A DNA stretch of 64,000 bases from Siderastrea radians (Eukaryota > Cnidaria > Anthozoa > Scleractinia > Rhizangiidae), in contig OZ024887.1 of the NCBI GenBank assembly GCA_964017195.1, positions 67,325,228-67,389,227 of the forward strand. Direction: 5' to 3'. The notes below the pieces were generated by a model, which did not search any database, was not told the origin of the DNA, and saw only the letters and a program-made list of their open reading frames with translations. Of this stretch, positions 10,143-22,433 are shown piece after piece. Numbering within the stretch: the first letter of the stretch is position 1; each line of letters begins with the position of its first letter. A program made the position numbers and the translations under genes.

Positions 10143-13100
10143 ATTTCTTTTGAGAGTGTAGAGTGCTATAAATAATCCGACTAAGATGGTTATACTTTGT
10201 AGCCGGCCAAAAACTGTGGATATCTGGTGTTGAACAAAATATAATGTTTCCATGTCCAATCCTTAGGTTGTGGATTCTTGTTCCTATGAAAAAAATGTTA
10301 TCGCGTTTTAATTCTTTTCCAGTTAGGTAGGTAAGAAATTTACGTACCACCGTCATTCACGTATTTCCATAAAACCCAGTATTTGAATTGCCGTGTTGGA
10401 CAATACTATTGTCCTTATTTTTTTCCTTAGCCGAGTGTATTAAAAAAAGTGACGGGGGGAGGGTGGGGGTTAGGAAAAAGCAAAAAATACATGCAAGTGA
10501 TTGTGATGGGAAAAACCTTGCATGGAGGAAGTGAAAGAAAACAATCGTGCACAACGAAAGTGCACCTTTAACCTGAAATTGTAGAAATTAAAACAAGTTA
10601 TAACAAATGGGCCTCGCGCGCGAGGCTGGCGGTTCGCGCACATTCAATAACCGCAGATATATAATTTTTTCCTTTCCTCTCGGCTTTTCCACTCAAACTG
10701 CGTTTGCGCGGACGCCAGCTGACGCACACTGACTGTGGAATATGTCTGTGGAATAGCCCTTGGTACAGTCCTTGTTTAATAAGATAACTTGCAAAATAAT
10801 GTGGGGTTAAATATGAATTTAGTTTTTCTAATGATCCGTCCTTAGTTTGCTTTAACTCGTGACTTTGCGCATACTGCGGACTGATGTATTTTGAAGGTGT
10901 AACGGAAGGAGGATATCACACTTAATATACATTTAAAACACTCCGGATCATCATGAACCGCCGATGAGGTGCAGGAATACTGATATTTCAGGCGAATATA
11001 TATTGGACATGTGCCATCCGCCTATCCGGCATGTGAATGGTCAGCTTTGGGAATTTATGAGCACTCACTACACGACTCAAGGATTGAATCGGCAATCTGT
11101 AATGTCTGTTTTGAATCTTAGCTCGGTGAGGTAGTGTACGTGTTTCGAAAAAGCGAAAGTAATCGATATCTGTCTTAAAAGAATGTGTTGTCTAGTGCAT
11201 GTGGCTAGCATTGATACTGCAGCAAGAAACACCGCAATTTTTGGAATTATGTTCATATTTACCACTTACAGATCAACGGCACCTTAATAATCCCAGCTAA
11301 TCCTTTTCAGCATACCGTGTTCTTTGGAAACGGACATTCACTTCATAACTGATATTTTGGGAGAAACTGTCGCCGTCGGACGGGGGCATTCTAGAATTTA
11401 ACCCTGTTGTTGAAGATGTTCTTTGTGATCCTGTTATAGTGATCAAAATTTGAAACAGTTGCCCTATCAGGATCTAATTATCCTATTGGCCGGAAAAAGG
11501 GAAAACCAGCGTTTCATTTCAATAATAATAAATAATTTATACAATTTATATAGCGCCTTTTCTGAAGGCATCCAAAAGCGCATGTTATCAAAATATTATC
11601 ATTTTGCAACTGAACATTGAACAAACAGCACCGCATGAAGAACGATTCCAAATTAACTTGAGGATCTCATCCCCGAATTCTAGTAGAGTTTTGACTCTTG
11701 CCTGGTGCAAAATAGTTCTTAAATGAAAACGAAACTTGGTAACAATAGTTTGAAGAAAAGAGAGGGCTTGGTGTGTAAATCGGTAAAATTCAAAACTACG
11801 GCGAAAATGCATCATCATTATCGTCATCATCGTCGTGATCGACATCATCATCAACAGAGCAATTTATTTGGAAAAGTAGTTGCGTTTGCTTGTTACAAAC
11901 ATTCTAAAAACAGTATATTACGGGACATTGAACATTACGTAATTACACGTCGCCGTGTTAACAGCATTAGACTCGATTTCCGCCTACACTATCGTTTTTC
12001 TCACGCCTTGTCTAGTAATCGAACCTATACCAAATCTCCTAAAATAGCAAAATAGAACCTTTGATACTGTATGTTAACGGGTTCCGCTTGCCAGTTATAT
12101 AATCAGTAGCGGATCTGTTAAAGGTAGTTGAGAGAGGTGGTATGGATCCTATATCGAATCTTCAAAAACAGCATCTCTAGCACCTTTGTTTTGATATGGT
12201 ACGTCTACAGCAGAGCTCTTCCGGAGCCAAAACGGGAGTCCTTTTTTTTTCCAAATAAAGTTAAACTTGCAAACACCGCAGGCCGGCTTTCAAAGTTTCT
12301 TTTCTGGTTCGGGGCCAGTTACGTTGATCGCTACAGTTGGTAACTGAAGCTTAGTATTTAGATTAAGCAATGGAATTATCAATGGTATTATAATCTTAGT
12401 TTCTTATATTCTAGTTTATATAGTTAGTGATAAAATTAATAAATTTAAGCTTCAGTTTTTTTTCTTTTCCTTTCAATTCCTAGTATTTTAGGTGTAGTTC
12501 ACGCTCACGGCTCCTGGAGACCAGCCGGGGGAGGGTGCGGGCTCTAAGCCTTCCCCCTTCTTTTTGCTCAAAGAAAAGTAAGAAACGTAATCTCTCTCAC
12601 CTCATTTGTCACCTTCTCTTCCCCCCCCCCCCCCCGCCATTCTTTTTTACATAGCGGGTCTTCCATGATGTTAGGAGAAAGACTGAATACGCCGCTGATA
12701 ATAAAAGGCATTTCCTAAATTATCAGTCCTTAGCTTTTAAACAAAGTTGTTGTTGTTTTTCCTGCTGTCCGATCATTGTCATGATATTATGTCGTTGTCA
12801 TGTTTTCGTCCGCCAATCTGGAGGCTCCAGACTGTTATCTCAATCTATTTGTGTATTTTGCCATATTCTCTGTTCTCAAGAGCTCTCCCCTTTTGGAGCG
12901 TTGGCTTTGATGATCCACCATGCGTGTTTGTATTTCGTTCGTGGGTGGTCGTCTCGCCTCCCGTCCTTTTACTCATACATGTGAGTCACGTTTCTAAGTC
13001 TCGAGTCCAAATACTTTTTTTTCGGTTCTTTGCTGAGTAGTAAGCCTTTAATAAGACTTTTAAATGCGAAAAGGGCAAAAGCCGCGTAACTGGCTAAAAA

Positions 13101-13272
13101 GACCCCAGGTAGATGTAACTAAAACCTTACGATGACAAAAACCGCTACCTGTCAGTTGAGTAGTGAGCGATTTTCTAGCCGATGAATGAGTGAGAAATCG
13201 GTTTACTATTGCCACTGCAGATAAGAGAGATCCAGTTTTTAAATGAAAGCTAACAAGGGAGTTCCCATGAAT
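10143..13272. other. Intergenic region, repeats only
   Basis: No supported gene. It contains a palindromic CGCGCGCG GC-rich patch near 10,615 and a retroposon-like tail near 11,520. A CAT/CATCAT microsatellite-rich patch (about 11,808-11,860) explains histidine-rich and methionine-rich spurious ORFs. A poly-C run lies near 12,620. Confidence 0.5.
11518..11585 (+). repeat. AAT-rich repeat end with TATATAGCGCC signature
   Basis: The AATAATAATAAATAATTTATA stretch leading into TATATAGCGCCTTTTC and AAAAGCGC resembles the segment at 23,142-23,260, where an AAT microsatellite is followed by TTCGGCGCAAATTAAC and ATGCGCCTTA. Both look like ends of the same retroposon-like repeat group. Confidence 0.4.
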
Positions 13273-13542
13273 TTAGGCCTCCCAAACGAAAAGGTGGCTA
13301 CAGTAATGACTTGAACGGAGGGGAAAGGCTCGACTGAAAAGCTCCCACGCAAACCTTTTTCTCCAACAAACATTGGATTCTTGAAGATCCAACACGTTTA
13401 TTGACTCATTAAAATCCTCCAAAAGGACTTCAAAATGAACTGAATCCGGTAAGCCGGAAAAACTAAAAGAGCATCTTATCCGCACCGGAAGTTGCGTAAT
13501 TTGCCGCACCTTTGTATCGGGTTTCACGCGAGTGCTCGCCAC
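13273..13542 (-). CDS. Orphan 89-codon ORF, hypothetical
   Basis: An uninterrupted minus-strand ORF from ATG at 13542, starting MASTRVKPDTKVRQ. Its composition looks somewhat protein-like (VHFEVLLEDFNESINVLDL) and it is not obviously repeat-derived. I recognise no domain. It could be an exon of an unseen minus-strand gene or a chance ORF; it lies 0.7 kb upstream of the TIMP-like gene on the opposite strand. Confidence 0.18.
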   Translation of the reverse strand: MASTRVKPDTKVRQITQLPVRIRCSFSFSGLPDSVHFEVLLEDFNESINVLDLQESNVCWRKRFAWELFSRAFPLRSSHYCSHLFVWEA

Positions 13543-14110
13543 GCGTGACCTAACTTCTTAACAAAAATAATATTTGATCAAGAGATTATAATTTTTCGAA
13601 CTCCTGAAACCCTTAGTCACCGAAACACAATATTTGTCTTAGAGAGTGAGAAACTTTGCATTCTAGACGGACGGAGGTCTTTCCTTGGAATAAAGACAAT
13701 TCATTTGAATTATGCAGCCAATGTCACGTTACACCTCTCGAATACACCTCTCGAGTAAAGGCAAGTGATTTTGACGGAGTTGTGCTTTTATATATATATG
13801 AAGGACACTTCTAGTTTCTATGAAGGTGGAACGTCGAAGCAGGTTCCGTGTTTGTCCAATCAGAGGGTGTTTACTGTACTCGAAAATGAGGACTTCAAGA
13901 ATGTTCTAGTAATTTCCGACGTGTGTTATGGTAAGGCTTTTAGTTATGCCTCTTTATGGTGTGAAACAGCAGTCAGTACAAAATCTAATCACTCGAATTA
14001 TTTCAAAGTAGCCCTAATTATTCAGCAGTAATTTATTACCGCTGTGCGATACAGAACGGAAGTACGTAACGTGGCATAACGCCCACGCGCGCGACACTAT
14101 TGCTGTCGTC

Positions 14111-14117
14111 TATAAAA
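14111..14117 (+). promoter_or_regulatory. TATA box of the TIMP-like gene
   Basis: TATAAAA lies 90 bp before the start codon, which places transcription start near 14,140 and predicts a short 5' leader of about 60 nt. Confidence 0.65.
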
Positions 14118-14165
14118 CCCGCGTGCTCCTCGATAGCTAACCAATAACTAGAGAACACAGCATTC

Positions 14166-14195
14166 ATGCCGAGCAACGAAGTGCGACACGTTTGA
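14166..14195 (+). promoter_or_regulatory. Short upstream ORF in the TIMP-like leader
   Basis: ATG at 14166 opens a nine-codon ORF (MPSNEVRHV) that stops at 14193-14195, five bases before the main ATG at 14201. If the TATA box is used, this ATG is in the mRNA and could lower main-frame translation. Confidence 0.45.
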
Positions 14196-14200
14196 AAAAG

Positions 14201-16905
14201 ATGAACATCGTGCTTTTAGCTGGTTTGTTTGCGGCAGCACTGCTGTCGCAAACGTGTGAAGGGTCTATGATCCCAGAACATCCACAGACTGCTTTCTGCA
14301 AGGCAGATTTTGGTACGTTTTTATTTAGATATTTATCTTTCAAAACCTCTTAGTCTTAGAAATCTCTCAGTTTAAACTTTTATAGGGCAATAGCATGTGC
14401 ATAAATCTACGAGTGGGAGTTTTGTTTTTCTTTGGGAACGCGTTATCTGAGAAACAAGGAGGCAAAGTGCCTGGAAGCCATTTTCGATCGCTTTTCAAAG
14501 AGGGATCATTGATTTCGTAATTTTGATAGTAATTTTCTAGAAAAATCTTAGATAGTATTTAATGGCCTCACTCATGCGATTCAATCGCTTTATTAGCTAC
14601 AGTACCGCTAATCCGTATCAGCTTAACACAAAAAACGTTATTAATTAAAAGAAGTACCTATTGTGTAGCTACAATAGACGGATTTTTAAGAGAATACCTT
14701 GTTTTTCTAAGAAAGGAGGTGCCGTGTTTCACGTTTCAGCTGTTTTGAGCTTGACATGTGGGAAGAACATGTAAACCCTGTAAACCTAAACGTATCCAGA
14801 TACCTAAACGTTTACTGTGAGCAGAAACAGTAGTTATTATGTTCGGAGGCTCTCTTCGATTGTCTTGTAATGCCTTTTCAGTCAAGCGCAGTTTTAAGCG
14901 CAATTTACCACTTATGCCGGCACAACTCCATCACGATAGATTTCCTGTTATTTTTTTTTCCTAGCCCACTTTGTTTTCCTAATTTTGTTAACCGCAATTA
15001 CAATACAAACAATGGTAGGCTTATTTTAAGCCCTCCATTTATATAGTTGTTCGGAAGATGACTAACCGCTATGCCACATTGGTTTGCTTATAAGAACAAA
15101 TATACAGTTGTCTGCGGGTTAAGTGGTCTATCCAAGACCGATCCAAGGTCAAAACGTAATCTAGTCCACACTTCTTCGCAGTCGTCTTTCACGCTGTGAG
15201 GCGAGTTTGTCGCTGAGTATAATAAGCCGAGGGAACTGAGATTAAGTCAAGGGTTTCTGGCAACGGCATCACCGTTTCTTATCCAATTTGTCATCTTTTT
15301 TATTAGTTACGTGCCCTGACTTAAAATCACATGAATTCCATCACGATCCCATCACGCCTCAACTTTGAAACCGATGCAGTACATGTCAGTCGAGTCACCT
15401 CTCGCTAAGTTAGGAATACAACTCTTTTCTTGTCTTGTATTACACTGTTCTCCCTTACTGTATCTCATTAGGGTGAATCAGTGGGTGAATTCTTTGCCAA
15501 GGAATCATAATTTATCGCATATCGAAGGATCCCAGCCCCATCAGTCTGTTTGTACCCGTCGCACCATAACACCCACTGCCGTTTTTGCCCTCGATCGGAC
15601 CTTCGATCGAGATGCACGAATTTCAGGTTTCATTATTGGCCGTAACGAGTCGTATACAGTACCCATACTGAGTGAAGAAGTGAGAGTATATTTTAAGGAA
15701 TGATTAATTGATGTTCATGATGATCAGCTGATCATGCCCTATAACAAGAGCAGCGGAAGTCGAGACGCTGCTTGAGCCGTATTTTCAGTCAAAACAGGAA
15801 ACGAAACGGCAATCCTTATCCTCCTTCTGCCTGCTCCCTCCTCCGTTAAAAAACTCTGTCAACACGGCATTTCTGCGGTCTTAATGGGACAAAGTGTAAC
15901 AGCGGCATTTTTACCCTTTCCTTCCTAATAAACACCCTATTATGACATCTGACATATGAAGTCGCAGGTTAACGTTGGCGCTCTACCATGTACCAACCGA
16001 GCTAACACTAACGATCTTTTATTCTATCTTATTTTGCAGTCGTTCGAGTAAAAATTCTGGGTAAAATTAAGAAGGATGAAGGGACGCCTGCTCCTGAAGT
16101 TGTTCCGACACCAGAATTAACCACACGACACGAAGTGGATGAATCGTCTACTGAAGACCCAACTAAGCCGGTAGCAAAGGAGAAAACTGCTTCTCTCCAG
16201 AGCTTTCAGAAACCCAGCGATCTGCCACCCGGAGAGGACCCTACCGTCAAAACCACAGGCTCTCTCCTTGGATCAATCCTAGGCAGACACAAGCGGAGTT
16301 TGGGGCTGGGGATACGAGGTGCCCCACCTCCACCCCCTGCGGCAGCCCTGCACAAGTCTCCATACCATCGCCCTATTGGAGGACAACATCGTGACAAGGG
16401 AATGATGTATTATGACGTTCTGATCAAGAAAGTGTTCAAAGGTGGAGATAAAGTGAGAAATACCAGAGGAACTTTTGTTGATGCCGCCAATCCTAAACGT
16501 TTCTTCGCCAGAATTTATTTTTCCCCTCACCATGGACAAGAACTTAAGGCAGGCGTTGCTTACATGCTTTCTGGCAAAATCATGGATAATGATCTGGTGT
16601 TGCCTTCGCGTGGTTGCTGGCTAGAGAAATGGAAGGATCTATCGAGAGAGGAAGTACATGGTCTGCACCGGAAGTACGCCGAAAACTGTGATTGTATGAT
16701 CAATTTTTGCATCCCAGGATCCCATTGCAAAATGATGCAGTCTTTATATCCCTCTCGATGTGCCTGGCAGCTGCGCAACTTCAGAGAACCAAGCAGAGAT
16801 TGTGGAGCGAAACATAACATGTGCACCAAACACCAGGGCAAATGCCACTGGAAAACCGGTCACGGATTTGACTCGTGCTTAAATTCGCCCGGATTTTTTC
16901 CCTAG
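14201..16905 (+). CDS. Secreted TIMP-like (NTR/netrin-domain) protein with large insert, 2 exons
   Basis: Exons 14201-14312 and 16040-16905 (donor GTACGT, acceptor TTTTGCAG, phase 1) give 325 residues. Residues 1 to about 20 are a signal peptide (MNIVLLAGLFAAALLS). EHPQTAFCKAD (26-36) and VVRVKILG match the first strand of tissue inhibitors of metalloproteinases. YYDVLIKKVFKG (161-172), AYMLSGK, RGCWLEKW, and the cluster CDCMINFC...C match the rest of the N-domain and the start of the C-domain; ten of the twelve or so cysteines lie C-terminal. TIMPs inhibit matrix metalloproteinases outside the cell. Two oddities stand out: a low-complexity insert of about 108 residues (about 50-157) with RHKR at 120-123, and only one cysteine (C19) where TIMPs have the reactive C-x-C. 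Inhibitor activity is therefore uncertain; a non-inhibitory NTR protein is the alternative. Confidence 0.85.
14313..16039 (+). other. Intron of the TIMP-like gene
   Basis: The 1.7-kb intron runs from GTACGT to TTTTGCAG. An ORF of 112 codons (15365-15703) has no recognisable similarity and no start context; I see no gene or repeat that I can name here. Confidence 0.6.
16285..16296 (+). other. Furin-type cleavage motif codons in the TIMP-like insert
   Basis: Codons for Arg-His-Lys-Arg followed by Ser (residues 120-124), fitting the R-x-K/R-R proprotein-convertase consensus. It is followed by a Gly-rich and then a five-proline segment (133-137), so the site is likely exposed. Confidence 0.5.
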
Positions 16906-17088
16906 ATGTTTGATATTTTCATTCCTAGGAGTTTCCAAGTTCTACTTTTACATAATGACGACCAACAGACAACATTGCAGGTCGCATTTGAACGATCACG
17001 CTTAAATGGCCAAAACGCAGTGAAGAAAAATCGATATCGCAAACTCTCTTTTCGTGGTCATATCAGGATGGCATTTAAAACCAGTTAA

Positions 17089-17129
17089 AATAAATCAGTC
17101 ATCAAAAGTCATCAACCAGTTAAAATAAA
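17089..17129 (+). terminator. Polyadenylation signals of the TIMP-like gene
   Basis: Two AATAAA hexamers (17089-17094 and 17124-17129) lie inside a short direct duplication of CCAGTTAAAATAAATC. They are 185-225 bp after the stop codon, a reasonable 3' UTR length. Confidence 0.5.
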
Positions 17130-19879
17130 TCTGTCATCACAAGTATTCAGACTTAAAAGTTAGAGCCACTTTATACAGCCTATAATGAAGATCATCACCA
17201 GAAAAACCGAAAAAAAAAGGCCAATATAATTTTATCTGAGTGGTCACCAGTTTTAGAACCAGCTTGTACAGCATCATTATTTTTATCAGTGAACAGTACC
17301 ACAGAATAGTACTCCCCAATTTCCTTTATTTAGCGGATGGTCACACTTAAATAGGCATTTTGTACCCAAGCGTCAGAATTAATAGATAGGACCACTAGAA
17401 AATGCAGTTCAATAGCTTTATTTGGTTGGTCAAACTTTATAGGATTTTATATTGAATTGAAGCGCTTTATACAGGATAATAATCAGCCACAGAAGAATTT
17501 GTTACTCAATAGGTAACTGATTTACCCAATCGTAGAATCACCCGCATTCCCATGTTCGTAAATTTGACAAACTAATGTGTACCATAGAAATTATGCCATA
17601 AATGTCAGTTGTTGTTTTTTCAGTTTATGTAAAACTGATACACGCAGTAGGGCCAGAAGATGACAGACAGCAAATGAGATGTTCTTCTTTTGATACGAGA
17701 ACCCTTTAAGAATTAAAAAATGTAAATAAAAATGTGCTTAAAAGGTTTTCAGAAAAAAAAAACAATTTCTCAGTTATGCCAAGAGAGGATGAATTATGCC
17801 TGACTGGCAGACAAAGAAACAGGGTAGTTGTCATTGACTCCAGTTTTTTGGCGGCAACTATGTTGAGCGAATTTAGCGATGTCGATGTAAAGTCGACAAA
17901 ACCACTAAGTGCTCATGTAGTCCGGTAGTCGTTTAATCTTCACGGGGCAAAATCAACAAAATTAAGTCTTTCACGGCCTTGCCCGACAAAACCGGTCGTG
18001 AAGGACCACGGAACTTGTAAGGATTGTAACGTCATCCCTTTAATCGACAGCCGCGGATGTTTCAGTTGACCAACTGGTGCAGCACGCAAACCTCTAATGA
18101 AAGGTGGCTATAGTAGAGCGATCAGATGAATCTGATCAGACCTGCAGAAAGGAATCCGAGAAATTTTTCTTCTGTAAAATGGAAGCAAAATTGGGCCTTG
18201 ACCAGTGGTTACCACTTCCTATCAAAAAGTCCCCCTTTCTTCGACGTTTACATTGGAGGCTTTTCTATCACAAGGAAAGACTATCAAACGATTATAAAAC
18301 CAGCAAAAACTATAATTATAAACGGAAATGAGAACGAAAAGCCATGGTACTAAAACCCGAAAAGTTAGTTTGCATGGTTATCGTATTCCCTGTTCGTTTT
18401 TAATTGTGCGCATGCCCGAAGCCAAAATTGCAACAACAAAAAACCTCGGAAATGAAAGAGAAGTTCAATTTTTATGATGTTAAGGATCAGTTTTAGATGT
18501 TTGGACTGGAATTTGAGCAGAATGCGGCCAAAATACGGCGTTTGTGGCTTGAAATGACGGTTTTGGAGCGAAAGCTCGGTCGCTTAGGTTAATGGGTTAC
18601 GTTGTCGCTAAAAATATTAGCGGAGCCCCCACGCTAGCGCGCCAGCTGAGCACCATTGCTAAGCAAATTTAGTAACCTATCAAGCCAAGAAATTTTGGTA
18701 GAGACATAGTAGTCACGTGACCGTCCGTCCGCACCACAGGGTCATCAATATGAAGTTGCATACACTTGATAGAACCCTGTGCTGTATCCCGCGTTTTTGG
18801 CGCGAAATCGCATGGTGACCCGCGTTGTAGCAAAACAAGCAAAGACAGCAAAAGTCAAAAACGATTTTATTCATGGAAAGAAAAACTTCAAAAGAATTCT
18901 CAGTTGCCGTTTTGGTGGAAGGTGAAAAGTTTAATTTAAGCGAAAAAATTTAGGCGAAAAAATTCAGGCGAAAAGTTAAGTGGCATCAGTCGGTAAAAGC
19001 GGTACACTGTTTTCGCGACCAAAAATAGTTTTCCTTTATTTTTTGTTTGTGAAAAGGGTTTGGTACACATGTATTAAAACCACTTTATTATTTTCCAATT
19101 CTTTATTTTTGCTTTGCTACAGGCCAAAACCAATTTTGCCCGAAATTGGGTTTCCGGCGGTGATCGAAAGGCTGAAATTTATGGATTTTGAGAGGCGCGC
19201 TACCCCCAATTAAATGCAGCTTACGGAATTTTGCTTTGACCTAGTATCTAAGGTAGACCGACCAAGTTCACAGACAAAATGTGGAAAAAGTTGATAGATT
19301 TTTGAGCACGTCAGGTAAAGTTAAAGACAACCTACTCTGAAGCCTGTAATGAGATCCCAAAAATGGGCCAAATACAAAAAACAATTTCGTATCGTTTACG
19401 GCCTAAATTGGGTTAAAAAATAACATCAAAGCAAAGTTCTTACCTAATTTAATCAATTTGTAAGCTCCAAAGTGCGGGTATCTCCCTCTATCACAAGGGA
19501 AAACAGGTTAGAACTCCGCCATTGAAGGCGTGTTAACGTAAATATCGCTGGTGTCAAAGGTCACTTACATAACCCTAGAACTTGGCAAAAATACATTTTT
19601 TCGGGGTTCCTTATCCGTTGCTGTCCACCAAAATAGATGTCTATAGCTTCCTTTAATGCTCGTACATCCAATATTGATCCAGAACAGGATGAAAGTTGTG
19701 GTAAGTTGATAAATATTCATGGCGGGTAACGCTCGACAAGTAAACAACGTCGTAGTTGATCCAAATTTCTGCTCCGGTAAGGAATACAAAACATTTTCAA
19801 GATCCCTAGAAAAAAAAAGAAGTTATTTAGTTGAACTCTAACAATGAATTTAGACTGTTCAACACCTCCTGCAACTTGG
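17130..19879. other. Intergenic region
   Basis: No supported gene. A short AGGCGAAAAAATT tandem occurs at about 18,930-18,975. ORFs near 18,100-18,350 in two overlapping frames and at 19,565-19,789 have no recognisable family. Confidence 0.45.
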
Positions 19880-20095
19880 ACGCGGTCGAGGCAGAAAAAT
19901 ATAATTTGAAAAGTTGCAACGAAAATCGTGCTAGTTGTCCAGACTCACCTGGGTAGTCCGCGAGAAGGTGAAATGAAATTATTTTCGACTAAGTCGCCTG
20001 AGTTTCCGTTTTAGCCTTGGGTCTAGTCGTTCGGTAATGGACTGTAGGAAACTTCTTTTGAGTACAAAGAGAAATTCTGAAGTTCGCAGTAGTTA

Positions 20096-21036
20096 TGCAT
20101 CAGTCAATTCCAGCTGCGCCCATCCCCCCCGGGCAACTGCGGGGCATTTACGTGCCTTGCCAGTCCCGGGGGTGGGGCATTAGCAAATTTGGCACGGCCC
20201 GGGGGTCGGGCATTTGCCTGCCCCCGGGCTTTTGACACACATGTGGTTTCCGACGGACTCGAAATCCAAACATGGAGGATTTTATCGCAAAGGACCAGCA
20301 GTTCGTCGCAGATTGGATCGTCCGTTAAGGACTGGACAAGCTTGTGGAGGTTTTCTCGATTTTATGCATTTCTTCATTGCTTACCAAGGCACAACTATCA
20401 CTTTATATAGTGAGATCGGGAACGATCAACGTGAATCGACGTACGCATGCTTCTTTGAACAAGGATTTAAGCAAAATTTGGTTGCGATGATTCTTAAACT
20501 ATTACGATCGATTATTGAATTCTAAACATGTATATAGGGATCGTCGTTTTATACTTTTGCATATTATTAAAATATTCACAACAGACTTTTATAATGTCAT
20601 TTTGTTTACTAGCGAACTGTTTAAAACAAAACAGGAAAGTAACAATCAACTTCATGTAGTATTGTTGTCTGTGAAGTATTAAAATATCATCGCTTGGCAT
20701 TTATACTAACTTTCTTATTACGTTAAACATCGGATAGTTCCATTACAAACAATAGAAGACTGAGAGGCAGGCCTACAGAAATGAAAAATCACACATAAAA
20801 AACGCTGAAAGTGGCATTTTTGTGCAATGAATGAAAACTTGCTGCAGTGTTGATTGGGGACGTACGATCCCGGGGACGGGGCATTTGCCCTCTTCCTTAG
20901 TCCCCACCACGGGGCATTTGGCAGCTAAAGTGTCCCCACCCCCGGGAATTTGCCATCCAAGAGAAAAAAATGCTAATGCCCGAGGGTTAGCCCGGGGGGG
21001 GGGGGGGCATGGGCGCAGTTGGAATTGACTGATGCA
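20096..21036. mobile_element. 941-bp TIR element with TTA target duplication
   Basis: The ends TGCATCAGTCAATTCCAGCT and (reverse complement) TGCATCAGTCAATTCCAACT are inverted repeats extending into GCGCCCAT and G/C runs. TTA flanks both sides (20093-20095 and 21037-21039), a Harbinger-type target duplication. GGGGCATTTG-type phrases are repeated near both ends. The paralogous copy at about 24,480-24,520 lacks the insertion. No transposase. Confidence 0.75.
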
Positions 21037-21315
21037 TTAAAATTACTCATACTTGGGACGACCCCGACGTTTGCTTACGTCACAATTTGTCACACAATCT
21101 TATCAATGTCGCGCGACTAATTTAGTAGCAGGGAAAAAAGAAATTAAAAAAAAAATTCTCTGCGCTTTAGGCCCTGTGCACTTTATGATAATTTATGGAA
21201 AGTGGTGAACAGGTTTCATCTGGCAAGTAAGGAAAAAAAGTGCGAGCGTGACGGGGCGCATTGGCGTTCACCGAAAATATACAGAGGATATTACACGGCG
21301 GCGCGAAGGTAGGAA

Positions 21316-21366
21316 TTTTATTTTCGAGTGGTAAAATATTGTCTTTTACCACGAGAAAATAAAATT
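21316..21366. repeat. Perfect short hairpin
   Basis: ATTTTATTTTCGAGTGGTAAAA pairs with TTTTACCACGAGAAAATAAAAT across a seven-base loop. It lies at the junction of two repeat copies and probably represents abutted element ends. Confidence 0.6.
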
Positions 21367-22433
21367 CATATATTCAAGCCACCATGTAATTTTCTTTTTA
21401 TTAAATAGACAAGAGTACTTTTGCACAAGGGTAAGAGAGTGTAAGAGCGGAAAATGACGTCATCGATATCCTCGCTAGTGAGGACAGATATAGAAAATAC
21501 GCCACTCGAATCCCAGATGTAGTTTCGTGTGAACTTTACGAGTAGTCTATTTTCCACTAAACACTCTTGTCTATATCATAAAGAGAAATACGTCACAACG
21601 CACGGTACAGAGTCAAATATGAATAGAAAATATCAAATATAGTAGGAAACGTGAGTTGTTCTCAAACTGAGCAGTTGAGAGAGAAAACGTTTCTATACTT
21701 ACGGCTAGTTACGTACTAGTTGCTCCCGGACTGGGGAGCACTACCAAACTAAGATATCCTCAGCGCCACTTCAAACATTGGGCGGGGTGGGGGTTTTTGA
21801 ACATTCTTCTACCATGTTACCTCGCTTATTTAAAAAAGAGGCCTTCACTTCTCTGGTTTTATTGGGAAGTTCAAAATGCGAACGCATGGCCTTAAGCATG
21901 GTGACGTTGAATTTAGATAACGTGTTGAGCCTGACTTGCTCGCACACGCCATCACCATCAAAAGTTATTAAATGACTGAATCTCACCTGGCTTACAACCT
22001 GTTCTGTAGTATTCTGCCTTTCCTTCTCATCTATGTAATTTAATCCATATCTCCCATTAGGCTTTCATTATTTTATCAAATTCATGTAATATTCATAGTC
22101 TTCGGCTTGATGCCAATCTTGAAAAAAACGTCAGTTACACCTGAGCCTTTGTCAGACATTCACTTTTATCTCATCTTCTCTCTCCAACTGTTTCTCTGGC
22201 CGTTCTCATGTCCCCTGACGCCTGCACTAAATCAGCTTTTTGCAGTCTTTCCTTGCCAATTTCAAATCGCGTTGTAGGGTACTCTTTTACCCTCTCCAAA
22301 AACTTCGATCCTCCCCCTCTTGGTCTTTGAAGTGCTCAGCCCATGTCGCACAATTCGTTTGTTACTTCATAAACACTTTCCAATTCTGTTGCCCCCCCCC
22401 CCTCCCCCACGAGGGGCACTTTCTATAGTGGAG

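Noticed and set aside
11588..12055. Met-rich and His-rich ORFs on both strands
   Set aside because: They stem from CAT-type microsatellite sequence.
20189..20525. 73- and 103-codon ORFs in overlapping frames
   Set aside because: Inside the 941-bp TIR element; two frames open at once and no transposase motif.
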